Origin: Osmia lignaria lignaria
Lineage: Eukaryota; Arthropoda; Insecta; Hymenoptera; Megachilidae
DNA length: 64,000 nucleotides
Assembly (NCBI RefSeq): GCF_051020975.1
Contig: NW_027478167.1
Location: forward strand, 1,984,001 to 2,048,000
Direction: 5' to 3'
Part shown: positions 49,860-63,704 of the stretch, piece after piece
Layout: every line of letters starts with the position of its first letter
How positions within the stretch are numbered: position 1 is the first letter of the stretch
Notes under the pieces: model-generated
What the model was told of the DNA's origin: nothing
Seen by the model: the letters and a program-made list of their open reading frames with translations, nothing else
Database searches by the model: none
Translations under genes and position numbers: made by a program

Positions 49860-50737
49860 TTGCAGATTTATCTCAAGGGAAGGGGCCTGACGGACATATT
49901 TCGAGATATTTCTTCTTCTTGTTGTTCTTCTTCTGCACAGCTAAGCTGGAAGTGGCATTTGCAGCTCGCAATAGTGCAGAGTTATCTCAAAGAAAGGGGC
50001 CACGGTGTTTCTGTATCTCTATTATGTTGGTGCGGCTTCGGAACTTTTAAATATCTTGATATATCTCGAGAACTACGCGTCTGATCAAAAAATATCATAG
50101 AACATAAAAAGTAGGAAACATAATTCTCTACAAAAAAGGTCTCTTAAGATTTTGCCATAGCTCGCTCCGTTTCCGAGATATTTGCAGATTTATCTCAAGG
50201 GAAGGGGCCTGACGGGCATATTTCGAGATATTTCTTCTTCTTGTTGTTCCTCTTCTGCACAGCTAAGCTGGAAGTGGCATTTGCAGCTCGCAATTGTGCA
50301 GAGTTATCTCAAAGAGAGGGGCCACGGTGTTTCTGTATCTCTATTATGTTGGTGCGGCTTCGGAACTTTTAAATATCTTGATATATCTCGAGAACTACGC
50401 ATCTGATCAGAAAATATCATAGAAGATAAAAAGTAGGAAACTTAATTCTCTACAAAAAAGGTCTCTTAACATTTTGCCATAGCTCGCTTCGTTTCCGAGA
50501 TATTTGCAGATTTATCTCAAGGTAAGGGGCCTGACGGACATATTTCGAGATATTTCTTCTTCTTGTTGTTCTTCTTCTGCACAGCTAAGCTGGAAGTGGC
50601 ATTTGCAGCTCGCAATAGTGCATAGCTATCTGAAAGAAAGGGGCCACGGTGTTTCTGTATCTCTATTATGTTGGTGCGGCTTCGGAACTTTTAAATATCT
50701 TGATATATCTCGAGAACTACGCATCTGATCAAAAAAT

Positions 50738-51658
50738 ATCATAGAACATAAAACGTAGGAAACTTAATTCGCTACAAAAAAGGTCTCTTAACATTTTGCC
50801 ATAGCTCGCTTCGTTTCCGAGATATTTGCAGATTTATCTCAAGGGAAGGGGCCTAACGGACATATTTCGTGATATTTCTTCTTCTTGTTGTTCTTCTTCT
50901 GCACAGCTAAGCTGGAAGTGGCATTTGCAGCTCGCAATAGTGCAGAGTTATCTCAAAGAAAGGGGCCACGGTGTTTCTGTATCTCTATTATGTTGGTGCG
51001 GCTTCTTAACTTTTAAATATCTTGATATATCTCGAGAACTACGCATCTGATCAAAAAATATCATAGAACATAAAAAGTAGGAAACTCAATTCTCTACAAA
51101 AAAGGTCTCTTAACATTTTGCAATAGCTCGCTTCGTTTCCGAGATATTTGCAGATTTATCTCAAGGGAAGGGGCCTGACGGACATATTTCGAGATATTTC
51201 TTCTTCTTGTTGTTCTTCTTCTGCACAGCTAAGCTGGAAGTGACATTTGCGGCTCGCACTAGTGCAGAGTTATCTCAAAGAAAGGGGCCACGGTGTTTCT
51301 GTATCTCTATTATGTTGGTGCGGCTTCGGAACTTTTAAATATCTCGATATATCTCGAAAACTACGCTTCTGATCAAAAAATATCATAGAACATAAATTGT
51401 ACGAAACATAATTCTCTACAAAAAACGTCTCTTAACATTTTGCCATAGCTCGCTTCGTTTCCGAGATATTTGCAGATTCAGCTCAAAGGAACTGGCCTGA
51501 CGGACATATTTCGAGATATTTCTTCTTCTTGTTGTTCTTCCTCTGCACAGCTAAGCTGGAAGTGGCATTTGCAGCTCGCAATAGTGCAGAGTTATCTCAA
51601 AGAAAGGGGCCACGGTGTTTCTGTATCTCTATTATGTTGGTGCGGCTTCGGAACTTCT
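50738..51658 (+). repeat. Right copy of the block repeated at 6118 bp
   Basis: Same ordered markers as 44620-45540. Unit 51148 has aagtgacattt, which puts a TGA in the plus frame. The match ends in the tail of unit 51470, which has cttctaaatatc and an E tail where 45352 has a K tail. Confidence 0.85.
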
Positions 51659-52104
51659 AAATATCTTGATATATCTCGAGAACTACGCATCTGATCAAAA
51701 AATATTATAGAACATAAAAAGTAGGAAACTTAATTCTCTACAAAAAAGGTCTCTTATCATTTTGCCATAGCTCTCTTCGTTTCCGAGATATTTGCAGATT
51801 TATCTCAAGGGAAGGGGCCTGACGGACATATGTCGAGATATTTCTTCTTCTTGTTGTTCTTCTTCTGCACAGCTAAGCTGGAAGTGGCATTTGCAGCTCG
51901 CAATAGTGCAGAGTTATCTCAAAGAAAGGGGCCAAGGTGTTTCTGTATCTCTATTATGTTGGTGCGGCTTCGGAACTTTTAAATATCTTGATATATCTCG
52001 AGAACTACGCATCTGATCAAAAAATATCATAGAACATAAAACGTAGGAAACTTAATTCTCTACAAAAAAGGTCTCTTAACATTTTGCCATAGCTCGCTTC
52101 GTTT

Positions 52105-53170
52105 CCGAGATATTTGCAGATTTATCTCAAGGGAAGGGGCCTAACGGACATATTTCGAGATATTTCTTCTTCTTGTTGTTCTTCTTCTGCACAGCTAAAC
52201 TGGAAGTGGCATTTCCAGGTCGCAATAGTGCAGAGTTATCTCAAAGAAAGGAGCCACGGTGTTTCTGTATCTCTATTATGTTGGTGCGGCTTCGGAACTT
52301 TTAAATATCTTGATATATCTCGAGAACTACGCGTCTGATCAAAAAATATCATAGAACATAAAAAGTAGGAAACATAATTCTCTACAAAAAAGGTCTCTTA
52401 ACATTTTGCCATAGCTCGCTTCGTTTCCGAGATATTTGCAGATTTATCTCAAGGGAAGGGGCCTGACGGACATATTTCGAGATATTTCTTCTTCTTGTTG
52501 TTCTTCTTCTGCACAGCTAAACTGGACGTGGCATTTCCAGCTCGCAATAGTGCAGAGTTATCTCAAAGAGAGGGGCCACGGTGTTTCTGTATCTCTATTA
52601 TGTTGGTGCGGCTTCGGAACTTTTAAATATCTTGATATATCTCGAGAACTACGCATCTGATCAAAAAATATCATAGAACATAAATTGTAGGAAACATAAT
52701 TGTCTACAAAAAACGTCTCTTAACATTTTGCCATAGCTCGCTTCGTTTCCGAGATATTTGCAGATTCAGCTCAAAGGAACTGGCCTGACGGACATATTTC
52801 GAGATATTTCTTCTTCTTGTTGTTCTTCCTCTGCACAGCTAAGCTGGAAGTGGCATTTGCAGCTCGCAATAGTGCAGAGTTATCTCAAAGAAAGGGGCCA
52901 CGGTGTTTCTGTATCTCTATTACGTTGGTGCGGCTTCGGAACTTTTAAATATCTTGATATATCTCGAGAACTACGCGTCTGATCAAAAAATATCATAGAA
53001 CATAAAAAGTAGGAAACATAATTCTCTACAAAAAAGGTCTCTTAACATTTTGCCATAGCCCTCTTCGTTTCCGAGATATTTGCCGATTTATCTCAAGGGA
53101 AGGGGCGTGACGGACATATTTCGAGATATTTCTTCTTCTTGTTGTTCTTCTTCTGCACAGCTAAGCTGGA
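52105..53170 (+). repeat. Left copy of a second 2254-bp duplication
   Basis: Covers unit 52114 (ctaacggac, ccaggtcgcaatag, aaggagccacgg), 52436 (aactggacgtgg, aattgtctac), 52758 (Q with tattacgttgg) and the head of 53080 (tgccgattt, ggggcgtgacgg). All markers recur seven monomers downstream. Confidence 0.9.
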
Positions 53171-54358
53171 AGTGGCATTTACAGCTCGCAATAGTGCAGA
53201 GTTATCTCAAAGAAAGGGGCCACGGTGTTTCTGTATCTCTATTATGTTGGTGCGGCTTCGGAACTTTTAAATATCTTGATATATCTCGAGAACTACGCAT
53301 CTGATCAAAAAATATCATAGAAGATAAAAAGTAGGAAACTCAATTCTCTACAAAAAACGTCTCTTAACATTTTGCCATAGCTCGCTTCGTTTCCGAGATA
53401 TTTGCAGATTCAGCTCAAAGGAACTGGCCTGACGGACATATTTCGAGTTATTTCTTCTTCTTGTTGTTCTTCCTCTGCACAGCTAAGCTGGAAGTGGCAT
53501 TTGCAGCTCGCAATAGTGCAGAGTTATCTCAAAGAAAGGGGCCACGGTGTTTCTGTATCTCTATTATGTTGGTGCGGCTTCGGAACTTTTAAATATCTTG
53601 ATATATCTCGAGAACTACGCGTCTGATCAAAAAATATCATAGAACATAAAAAGTAGGAAACTTAATTCTCTACAAAAAAGGTCTCTTAACATTTTGCCAT
53701 AGCTCGCTTCGTTTCCGAGATATTTGCAGATTTATCTCAAGGTAAGGGGCCTGACGGACATATTTCGAGATATTTCTTCTTCTTGTTGTTCTTCTTCTGC
53801 ACAGCTAAGCTGGAAGTGGCATTTGCAGCTCGCAATAGTGCAGAGTTATCTCAAAGAAAGGGGCCACGGTGTTTCTGTATCTCTATTATGTTGGTGCGGC
53901 TTCTTAACTTTTAAATATCTTGATATATCTCGAGAACTACGCATCTGATCAAAAAATATCATAGAACATAAATTGTACGAAACATAATTCTCTACAAAAA
54001 ACGTCTCTTAACATTTTGCCATAGCTCGCTTCGTTTCCGAGATATTTGCAGCTTCAGCTCAAAGGAACTGGCCTGACGGACATATTTCGAGATATTTCTT
54101 CTTCTTGTTGTTCTTCCTCTGCACAGCTAAGCTGGAAGTGGCATTTGCAGCTCGCAATAGTGCAGAGTTATCTCAAAGAAAGGGGCCACGGTGTTTCTGT
54201 ATCTCTATTATGTTGGTGCGGCTTCGGAACTTCTAAATATCTTGATATATCTCGAGAACTACGCATCTGATCAAAAAATATCATAGAACATAAAAAGTAG
54301 GAAACTTAATTCTCTACAAAAAAGGTCTCTTATCATTTTGCCATAGCTCTCTTCGTTT

Positions 54359-55424
54359 CCGAGATATTTGCAGATTTATCTCAAGGGAAGGGGCCTAACG
54401 GACATATTTCGAGATATTTCTTCTTCTTGTTGTTCTTCTTCTGCACAGCTAAACTGGAAGTGGCATTTCCAGGTCGCAATAGTGCAGAGTTATCTCAAAG
54501 AAAGGAGCCACGGTGTTTCTGTATCTCTATTATGTTGGTGCGGCTTCGGAACTTTTAAATATCTTGATATATCTCGAGAACTACGCGTCTGATCAAAAAA
54601 TATCATAGAACATAAAAAGTAGGAAACATAATTCTCTACAAAAAAGGTCTCTTAACATTTTGCCATAGCTCGCTTCGTTTCCGAGATATTTGCAGATATA
54701 TCTCAAGGGAAGGGGCCTGACGGACATATTTCGAGATATTTCTTCTTCTTGTTGTTCTTCTTCTGCACAGCTAAACTGGACGTGGCATTTCCAGCTCGCA
54801 ATAGTGCAGAGTTATCTCAAAGAGAGGGGCCACGGTGTTTCTGTATCTCTATTATGTTGGTGCGGCTTCGGAACTTTTAAATATCTTGATATATCTCGAG
54901 AACTACGCATCTGATCAAAAAATATCATAGAACATAAATTGTAGGAAACATAATTGTCTACAAAAAACGTCTCTTAACATTTTGCCATAGCTCGCTTCGT
55001 TTCCGAGATATTTGCAGATTCAGCTCAAAGGAACTGGCCTGACGGACATATTTCGAGATATTTCTTCTTCTTGTTGTTCTTCCTCTGCACAGCTAAGCTG
55101 GAAGTGGCATTTGCAGCTCGCAATAGTGCAGAGTTATCTCAAAGAAAGGGGCCACGGTGTTTCTGTATCTCTATTACGTTGGTGCGGCTTCGGAACTTTT
55201 AAATATCTTGATATATCTCGAGAACTACGCGTCTGATCAAAAAATATCATAGAACATAAAAAGTAGGAAACATAATTCTCTACAAAAAAGGTCTCTTAAC
55301 ATTTTGCCATAGCTCTCTTCGTTTCCGAGATATTTGCCGATTTATCTCAAGGGAAGGGGCGTGACGGACATATTTCGAGATATTTCTTCTTCTTGTTGTT
55401 CTTCTTCTGCACAGCTAAGCTGGA
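54359..55424 (+). repeat. Right copy of the second 2254-bp duplication
   Basis: Units 54368, 54690, 55012 and the head of 55334 repeat 52105-53170. I saw about two differences: gcagatatatc at 54690 where the left copy has gcagatttatc, and catagctctc near 55312 where the left copy has catagccctc. Beyond about 55424 the right copy has gcaattgtgc and agagaggggcc instead of acagctcgcaatag. Confidence 0.9.
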
Positions 55425-55655
55425 AGTGGCATTTGCAGCTCGCAATTGTGCAGAGTTATCTCAAAGAGAGGGGCCACGGTGTTTCTGTATCTCTATTATG
55501 TTGGTGCGGCTTCGGAACTTTTAAATATCTTGATATATCTCGAGAACTACGAATCTGGTCAGAAAATATCATAGAAGGTAAAAAGTAGGAAACTTAATTC
55601 TCTACAAAAAAGGTCTCTTAACATTTTGCCATAGCTCGCTTCGTTTCCGAGATAT

Positions 55656-58552
55656 TTGCAGATTTATCTCAAGGTAAGGGGCCTGACGGACATATTTCGA
55701 GATATTTCTTCTTCTTGTTGTTCTTCTTCTGCACAGCTAAGCTGGAAGTGGCATTTGCAGCTCGCAATAGTGCATAGTTATCTGAAAGAAAGGGGCCACG
55801 GTGTTTCTGTATCTCTATTATGTTGGTGCGGCTTCGGAACTTTTAAATATCTCGATATATCTCGAAAACTACGCTTCTGATCAAAAAATATCATAGAACA
55901 TAAATTGTAGGAAACATAATTCTCTACAAAAAAGGTCTCTTAACATTTTGCCATAGCTCGCTTTGTTTCCGAGATATTTGCAGATATATCTCAAGGGAAG
56001 GGGCCTGACGGACATATTTCGAGATATTTCTTCTTCTTGTTGTTCTTCTTCTGCACAGCTAAGCTGGAAGTGGCATTTACAGCTCGCAATAGTACAGAGT
56101 TATCTCAAAGAAAGGGGCCACGGTGTTTCTGTATCTCTATTATGTTGGTGCGGCTTCGGAACTTTTAAATATCTTGATATATCTCGAGAACTACGCATCT
56201 GATCAAAAAATATCATAGAAGATAAAAAGTAGGAAACTTAATTCTCTACAAAAAAGGTTTCTTAACATTTTCCCATAGCTGGCATCGTTTCCGAGATATT
56301 TGCAGATTTATCTCAAGGGAAGGGGCCTGACGGACATATTCCGAGATATTTCTTCTTCTTGTTGTTCCTCTTCTGCACAGCTAAGCTGGAAGTGGCATTT
56401 GCAGCTCGCAATAGTGCAGAGTTATCTCAAAGAAAGAGGCCACGGTGTTTCTGCACCTCTATTATGTTGGTGCAGCTTCGGAACTTTTAAATATCTTGAT
56501 ATATCTCGAGAACTACGCATCTGATCAAAAAATATCATAGAACATAAAAAGTAGGAAACTTAATTGTCTACAAATAAGGTCTCTTAACATTTTGGCATAG
56601 CTCGCTTCGTTTCCGAGATATTTGCAGATTTATCTCAAGGGAAGGGGCCTGACGGACATATTTCGAGATATTTCTTCTTCTTGTTGTTCTTCTTCTGCAC
56701 AGCTAAGCTGGAAGTGGCATTTGCAGCTCGCAATAGTGCAGAGTTATCGCAAAGAAAGGGGCCACGGTGTTTCTGTATCTCTATTATGTTGGTGCGGCTT
56801 CGGAACTTTTAAATATCTTGATATATCTCGAGAACTACGCATCTGATCAAAAAATATCCTAGAACATAAAAAGTAGGAAACCTAATTTTCTACAAAAAAG
56901 GTCTCTTAACATTTTGCCGTAGCTCGCTTCGTTTCCGAGATATTTGCAGATTTATCTCAAGGGAAGGGGCCTGACGGACATATTTCGAAATATTTCTTAT
57001 TCTTGTTGTTCTTCTTCTGCACAGCTAAGCTGGAAGTGGCATTTGCAGCTCGCAATAGTGCAGAGTTATCTCAAAGAAAGGGGCCACGGTGTTTCTGTAC
57101 CTCTATTATGTTGGTGCAGCTTCGGAGCTTTTAAATATCTCGATATATCTCGAAAACTACGCTTCTGATCAAAAAATATCATAGAAGATAAATTGTAGGA
57201 AACATAATTCTCTACGAAAAAGGTCTCTTAACATTTTGCCATAGCTCGCTTCGTTTCCGAGATATTTGCAGATTTATCTCAAGGGAAGGGTCCTGATGGA
57301 CATATTTCGAGATATTTCTTCTTCTTGTTGTTCTTCTTCTGCACAGCTAAACTGGAAGTGGCATTTCCAGCTCGCAATCGTGCAGAGTAATCTCAAAGAA
57401 AGGGGCCACGGTGTTTCTGTATCTCTATTATGTTGGTGCGGCTTCGGAACTTTTAAATATCTTGATATATCTCGAGAACTACGCCTCTGATCGAAAAATA
57501 TCATAGAACATAAAAAGTAGGAAACTTAATTCTCTACAAAAAAGGTCTCTTAACATTTTGCCATAGCTCGCTTCGTTTCCGAGATATTTGCAGATTTATC
57601 TCAAGGGAAGGGGCCGACGGACATATTTCGAGATATTTCTTCTTCTTGTTGTTCTTCTTCTGCACAGCTAAGCTGGAAGTGGCATTTGCAGCTCGCAATA
57701 GTGCAGAGTTATCTCAAAGAAAGGGGCCACGGTGTTTCTGTACCTCTATTATGTTGGTGCAGCTTCGGAGCTTTTAAATATCTTGATATATCTCGAGAAC
57801 TACGCATCTGATCAAAAAATATCATAGAACATAAAAAGTAGGAAACTTAATTCTCTACAAAAAAGGTCTCTTAACGTTTTGCAATAGCTCGCTTCGTTTC
57901 CGAGATATTTGCAGATTTATCTCAAGGGAAGGGTCCTGACGGACATATTTCGAGATATTTCTTCTTCTTGTTGTTCTTCTTCTGCACAGCTAAACTGGAA
58001 GTGGCATTTCCAGCTCGCAATAGTGCAGAGTTATCCCAAAGAAAGGGGCCACGGTGTTTCTGTATCTCTATTATGTTGGTGCGGCTTCGGAACTTTTAAA
58101 TATTTCGATATATCTCGAAAACTACGCTTCTGATCAAAAAATGTCATAGAACATAAATTGTAGGAAACATAATTCTCTACAAAAAAGGTGTCTTAACATT
58201 TTGCCATAGCTCGCTTCGTTTCCGAGATATTTGCAGATTTATCTCAAGGGAAGGGTCCTGATGGACATATTTCGAGATGTTTCGTCTTCTTGTTGTTCTT
58301 CTTCTGCACAGCTAAACTGGAAGTGGCATTTCCAGCTCGCAGTAGTGCAGAGTTATCTCAAAGAAAGGGGCCACGGTGTTTCTGTATCTCTATTATGTTG
58401 GTGCGGCTTCGGAACTTTTAAATATCTCGATATATCTCGAAAACTACGCTTCTGATCAAAAAATATCAGAGAACGTAAATTGTAGGAAACATAATTCTCT
58501 ACAAAAAAGGTCTCTTAAGATTTTGCCATAGCTCGCTTCGTTTCCGAGATAA
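55656..58552 (+). repeat. Mixed right-arm monomers
   Basis: Units 55656 (aaggtaagg, gcatagttatctgaaag, K tail), 55978 (aE), 56300 (tcccatagctggcatcg before it, gttcctcttc, with S-type ctgcacctc and tgcagcttcgg), 56622, 56944 (ctgtacctc and gcagcttcggagc), 57266 (F with gaagggtcctgatgg), 57588, 57909 and 58231. Markers typical of the 18-25 kb island reappear here in new combinations. Confidence 0.8.
57588..57908 (+). repeat. 321-bp monomer with a single T deletion
   Basis: At 57611-57620 the usual gggcctgacgg reads gggccgacgg, so one T is lost between 57615 and 57616. It breaks the otherwise open plus frame near codon 10 and shifts monomer starts by one base for the rest of the window. It lies outside any long homopolymer, which makes simple sequencing error less likely. 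Confidence 0.85.
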
Positions 58553-60484
58553 TTGCAGATTTATCTCAAGGGAAGGGGCCTGACGGACATATTTCGAGAT
58601 ATTTCTTCTTCTTGTTGTTCTTCTTCTGCACATCTAAGCTGGAAGTGGCATTTGCAGCTCGCAATAGTGCAGAGTTATCTCAAAGAAAGGGGCCACGGTG
58701 TTTCTGTATCTCTATTATGTTGGTGCGGCTTCGGAACTTTTAAATATCTCGATATATCTCGAGAACTACGCATCTGATCAAAAAATATCGTAGAACATAA
58801 AAAGTAGGAAACTTAATTCTCTACAAATAAGGTCTCTTAACATTTTGCCATAGCTCGCTTGATTTCCGAGATATTTGCAGATTTATCTCAAGGGAAGGGG
58901 CCTGAGGGACATATTTCGAGATATTTCTTCTTCTTGTTGTTCTTCTTCTGCACAGCTAAGCTGGAAGTGGCATTTGCAGGTCGCAATAGTGCAGAGTTAT
59001 CTCAAAGAAAGGGGCCACGGTGTTTCTGTATCTCTATTATGTTGGTGCGGCTTCGGAACTTTTAAATATCTCGATATATCTCGAAAACTACGCTTCTGAT
59101 CAAAAAATATCAGAGAACGTAAATTGTAGGAAACATAATTCTCTACAAAAAAGGTCTCTTAAGATTTTGCCATAGCTCGCTTCGTTTTCGAGATATTTGC
59201 AGATTTATCTCAAGGGAAGGGGCCTGACGGACATATTTCGAGATATTTCTTCTTTTTGTTGTTCTTCTTCTGCACAGCTAAGCTGGAAGTGGCATTTGCA
59301 GCTCGCAATAGTGCAGAGTTATCTCAAAGAAAGGGGCCACGGTGTTTCTGTATCTCTATTATGTTGGTGCGGCTTCGGAACTTTTAAATATCTTGATATA
59401 TCTCGAGAACTACGCATCTGATCAAAAAATATCATAGAACATAAAAAGTAGGAAACTTAATTCTCTACAAAAAAGGTCTCTTAACGTTTTGCAATAGCTC
59501 GCTTCGTTTCCGAGATATTTGCAGATATATCTCAAGGGAAGGGTCCTGACGGACATATTTCGAGATATTTCTTCTTCTTGTTGTTCTTCTTCTGCACAGC
59601 TAAACTGGAAGTGGCATTTCCAGCTCGCAATAGTGCAGAGTTATCCCAAAGAAAGGGGCCACGATGTTTCTGTATCTCTATTATGTTGGTGCGGCTTCGG
59701 AACTTTTAAATATCTTGATATATCTCGAGAACTACGCATCTGTTCAAAAAATATCATAGAACATAAAAAGTAGGAATCCTAATTTTCTACAAAAAAGGTC
59801 TCTTAACATTTTGCCGTAGCTCGCTTCGTTTCCGAGATATTTGCAGATTTATCTCAAGGGAAGGGGCCTGACGGACATATTTCCAGATATTTCTTCTTCT
59901 TGTTGTTCTTCTTCTGCACAGCTAAGCTGGAAGTGGCATTTGCAGCTCGCAATAGTGCAGAGTTATCTCAAAGAAAGGGGCCACGGTGTTTCTGTATCTC
60001 TATTATGTTGGTGCGGCTTCGGAACTTTTAAATATCTCGATATATCTCGAAAACTACGCTTCTGATCAAAAAATATCAGAGAACGTAAATTGTAGGAAAC
60101 ATAATTCTCTACAAAAAAGGTCTCTTAAGATTTTGCCATAGCTCGCTTCGTTTCCGAGATATTTGCAGATTTATCTCAAGGGAAGGGGCCTGACGGACAT
60201 ATTCCGAGATATTTCTTCTTCTTGTTGTTCCTCTTCTGCACAGCTAAGCTGGAAGTGGCATTTGCAGGTCGCAATAGTGCAGAGTTATCTCAAAGAAAGG
60301 GGCCACGGTGTTTCTGTATCTCTATTATGTTGGTGCGGCTTCGGAACTTTTAAATATCTCGATATATCTCGAAAACTACGCTTCTGATCAAAAAATATCA
60401 GAGAACGTAAATTGTAGGGAACATAATTCTCTACAAAAAAGGTCTCTTAAGATTTTGCCATAGCTCGCTTCGTTTCCGAGATAT
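58553..60484 (+). repeat. Right-arm six-monomer register, copy 1
   Basis: Units 58553, 58875 (tcgcttgatttcc, cctgagggac), 59197 (tctttttgttg), 59519 (gaagggtcctg, tctgttcaaaa, aggaatcctaattttc), 59841 (ttgccgtagc, tttccagatat) and 60163 (gcaggtcgcaatag). The aaataagg, atatcgtagaac and atcagagaacgtaaattg markers support a 1932-bp register with the next block, but divergence is higher than in the central duplications. Confidence 0.8.
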
Positions 60485-62416
60485 TTGCAGATTTATCTCA
60501 AGGGAAGGGGCCTGACGGACATATTTCGAGATATTTCTTCTTCTTGTTGTTCTTCTTCTGCACAGCTAAGCTGGAAGTGGCATTTGCAGCTCGCAATAGT
60601 GCGGAGTTATCTCAAAGAAAGGGGCCACGGTGTTTCTGTATCTCTATTATGTTGGTGCGGCTTCGGAACTTTTAAATATCTTGATATATCTCGAGAACTA
60701 CGCATCTGATCAAAAAATATCGTAGAACATAAAAAGTAGGAAACTTAATTCTCTACAAATAAGGTCTCTTAACATTTTGCCATAGCTCGCTTGGTTTCCG
60801 AGATATTTGCAGATTTATCTCAAGGGAAGGGGCCTGAGGGACATATTTCGAGATATTTCTTCTTCTTGTTGTTCTTCTTCTGCACAGCTAAGCTGGAAGT
60901 GGCATTTGCAGGTCGCAATAGTGCAGAGTTATCTCAAAGAAAGGGGCCACGGTGTTTCTGTATCTCTATTATGTTGGTGCGGCTTCGGAACTTTTAAATA
61001 TCTCGATATATCTCGAAAACTACGCTTCTGATCAAAAAATATCAGAGAATGTAAATTGTAGGAAACATAATTCTCTACAAAAAAGGTCTCTTAACATTTT
61101 GCCATAGCTCGCTTCGTTTCCGAGATATTTGCAGATTTATCTCAAGGGAAGGGGCCTGACGGACATATTTCGAGATATTTCTTCTTCTTGTTGTTCTTCT
61201 TCTGCACAGCTAAGCTGGAAGTGGCATTTGCAGCTCGCAGTAGTGCAGAGTTATCTCAAAGAAAGGGGCCACGGTGTTTCTGTATCTCTATTATGTTGGT
61301 GCGGCTTCGGAACTTTTAAATATCTTGATATATCTCGAGAACTACGCATCTGATCAAAAAATATCATAGAACATAAAAAGTAGGAAAATTAATTCTCTAC
61401 AAAAAAGGCCTCTAAACATTTTGCCATAGCTCGCTTCGTTTCCGAGATATTTGCAGATTTATCTCAAGGGAAGGGGCCTGACGGACATATTTCGAGATAT
61501 TTCTTCTTCTTGTTGTTCTTCTTCTGCACAGCTAAGCTGGAAGTGGCATTTGCAGCTCGCAATAGTGCAGAGTTATCTCAAAGAAAGGGGCCACGGTGTT
61601 TCTGTATCTCTATTATGTTAGTGCGGCTTCGGAACTTTTAAATATCTTGATATATCTCGAGAACTACGCATCTGGTCAAAAAATATCATAGAACATAAAA
61701 AGTAGGAATCCTAATTTTCTGCAAAAAAGGTCTCTTAACATTTTGCCGTAGCTCGCTTCGTTTCCGAGATATTTGCAGATTTATCTCAAGGGAAGGGGCC
61801 TGACGGACACATTTCCAGATATTTCTTCTTCTTGTTGTTCTTGTTCTGCACAGCTAAGCTGGAAGTGGCATTTGCAGATCGCAATAGTGCAGAGTTATCT
61901 CAAAGAAAGGGGCCACGGTGTTTCTGTATCTCTATTATGTTGGTGCGGCTTCGGAACTTTTAAATATCTTGATATATCTCGAGAACTACGCATCTGATCA
62001 AAAAATATCATAGAACATAAAAAGTAGGAAACTTAATTCTCTACAAAAAAGGTTTCTTAACGTTTTGCAATAGCTCGCTTCGTTTCCGAGATATTTGCAG
62101 ATTTATCTCAAGGGAAGGGTCCTGACGGACATATTTCGAGATATTTCTTATTCTTGTTGTTCTTCTTCTGCACAGCTAAACTGGAAGTGGCATTTCCAGC
62201 TCGCAATAGTGCAGAGTTATCCCAAAGAAAGGGGCCACGATGTTTCTGTATCTCTATTATGTTGTTGCGGCTTCGGAACTTTTAAATATCTCGATATATC
62301 TCGAAAACTACGCTTCTGATCAAAATATATCGTACAACATAAATTGTAGGAAACATAATTCTCTACAAAAAAGGTCTCTTAACATTTTGCCATAGCTCGC
62401 TTCGTTTCCGAGATAT
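60485..62416 (+). repeat. Right-arm six-monomer register, copy 2
   Basis: Units 60485, 60807 (tcgcttggtttcc, cctgagggac), 61129, 61451, 61773 (ttgccgtagc, tttccagatat) and 62095. taggaatcctaattttc at 61703 is exactly 1932 bp after 59771 and recurs 2254 bp later at 63957. Unit 61451 has a TAG in the plus frame (atgttagtgcgg). Unit 62095 (gaagggtcctg, ggccacgatg) matches 59519 eight monomers upstream. Confidence 0.8.
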
Positions 62417-63704
62417 TTGCAGATTTATCTCAAGGGAAGGGGCCTGACGGACATATTTCGAGATATTTCTTCTTTTTGTTGTTCTTCTTCTGCACAGCTA
62501 AGCTGGAAGTGGCATTTGCAGCTCGCAATAGTGCAGAGTTATCTCAAAGAAAGGGGCCACGGTGTTTCTGTATCTCTATTATGTTGGTGCGGCTTCGGAA
62601 CTTTTAAATATCTTGATATATCTCGAGAACTACGCATCTGATCAAAAAATACCATAGAACATGAAAAGTAGGAAACTTAATTCTCTACAAAAAAGGTCTC
62701 TTAACATTTTGCCATAGCTCTCTTCGTTTCCGAGATATTTGCAGATTTATCTCAAGGGAAGGGGCCTGACGGACATATTTCGAGATATTTCTTCTTCTTG
62801 TTGTTCTTCTTCTGCACAGCGAAACTGGAAGTGGCATTTCCAGCTCGCAATAGTGCATAGTCATCTCAAAGAAAGGGGCCACGGTGTTTCTGTATCTCTA
62901 TTATGTTGGTGCGGCTTCGGAACTTTTAAATATCTCGATATATCTCGAAAACTACGCTTCTGATCAAAAAATATCCTAGAACATAAATTGTAGGAAACAT
63001 AATTCTCGACAAAAAAGGTCTCTTAACATTTTGCCATAGCTCGCTTCGTTTCCGAGATATTTGCAGATTTATCTCAAGGGAAGGGGCCTGACGGACATAT
63101 TTCGAGATATTTCTTCTTTTTGTTGTTCTTCTTCTGCACAGCTAAGCTGGAAGTGGCATTTGCAGCTCGCAATAGTGCAGAGTTATCTCAAAGAAAGGGG
63201 CCACGGTGTTTCTGTATCTCTATTATGTTGGTGCGGCTTCGGAACTTTTAAATATCTTGATATATCTCGAGAACTACGCATCCGATCAAAAAATATCATA
63301 GAACATAGAAAGTAGGAAACTTAATTCTCTACAAAAAAGGTCTCTTAACATTTTGCCATAGCTCGCTTCGTTTCCGAGATATTTGCAGATTTATCTCAAG
63401 GGAAGGGGCCTGACGGACATATTTCGAGATATTTCTTCTTCTTGTTGTTCTTCTTCTGCACAGCTAAGCTGGAAGCGGCATTTGCGGCTCGCACTAGTGC
63501 AGAGTTATATCAAAGAAAGGGGCCACGGTGTTTCTGTATCTCTATTATGTTGGTGCGGCTTCGGATCTTTTAAATATCTCGATATATATCGAAAACTACG
63601 CATCTGATCAAAAAATATCATAGAACATAAATTGTAGGAAACATAATTCTCTACAAAAAAGGTCTCTTAACATTTTGCCATAGCTCGCTTCGTTTCCGAG
63701 ATAT
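62417..63704 (+). repeat. Four monomers near the right edge
   Basis: Units 62417 and 63061 share tctttttgttg with 59197 and lie 644 bp apart. Unit 62739 is F-type with cagcgaaactgg. Unit 63383 is R-type with gaagcggcat and gatatatatcgaaaac. No further register can be judged so close to the edge. Confidence 0.8.
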
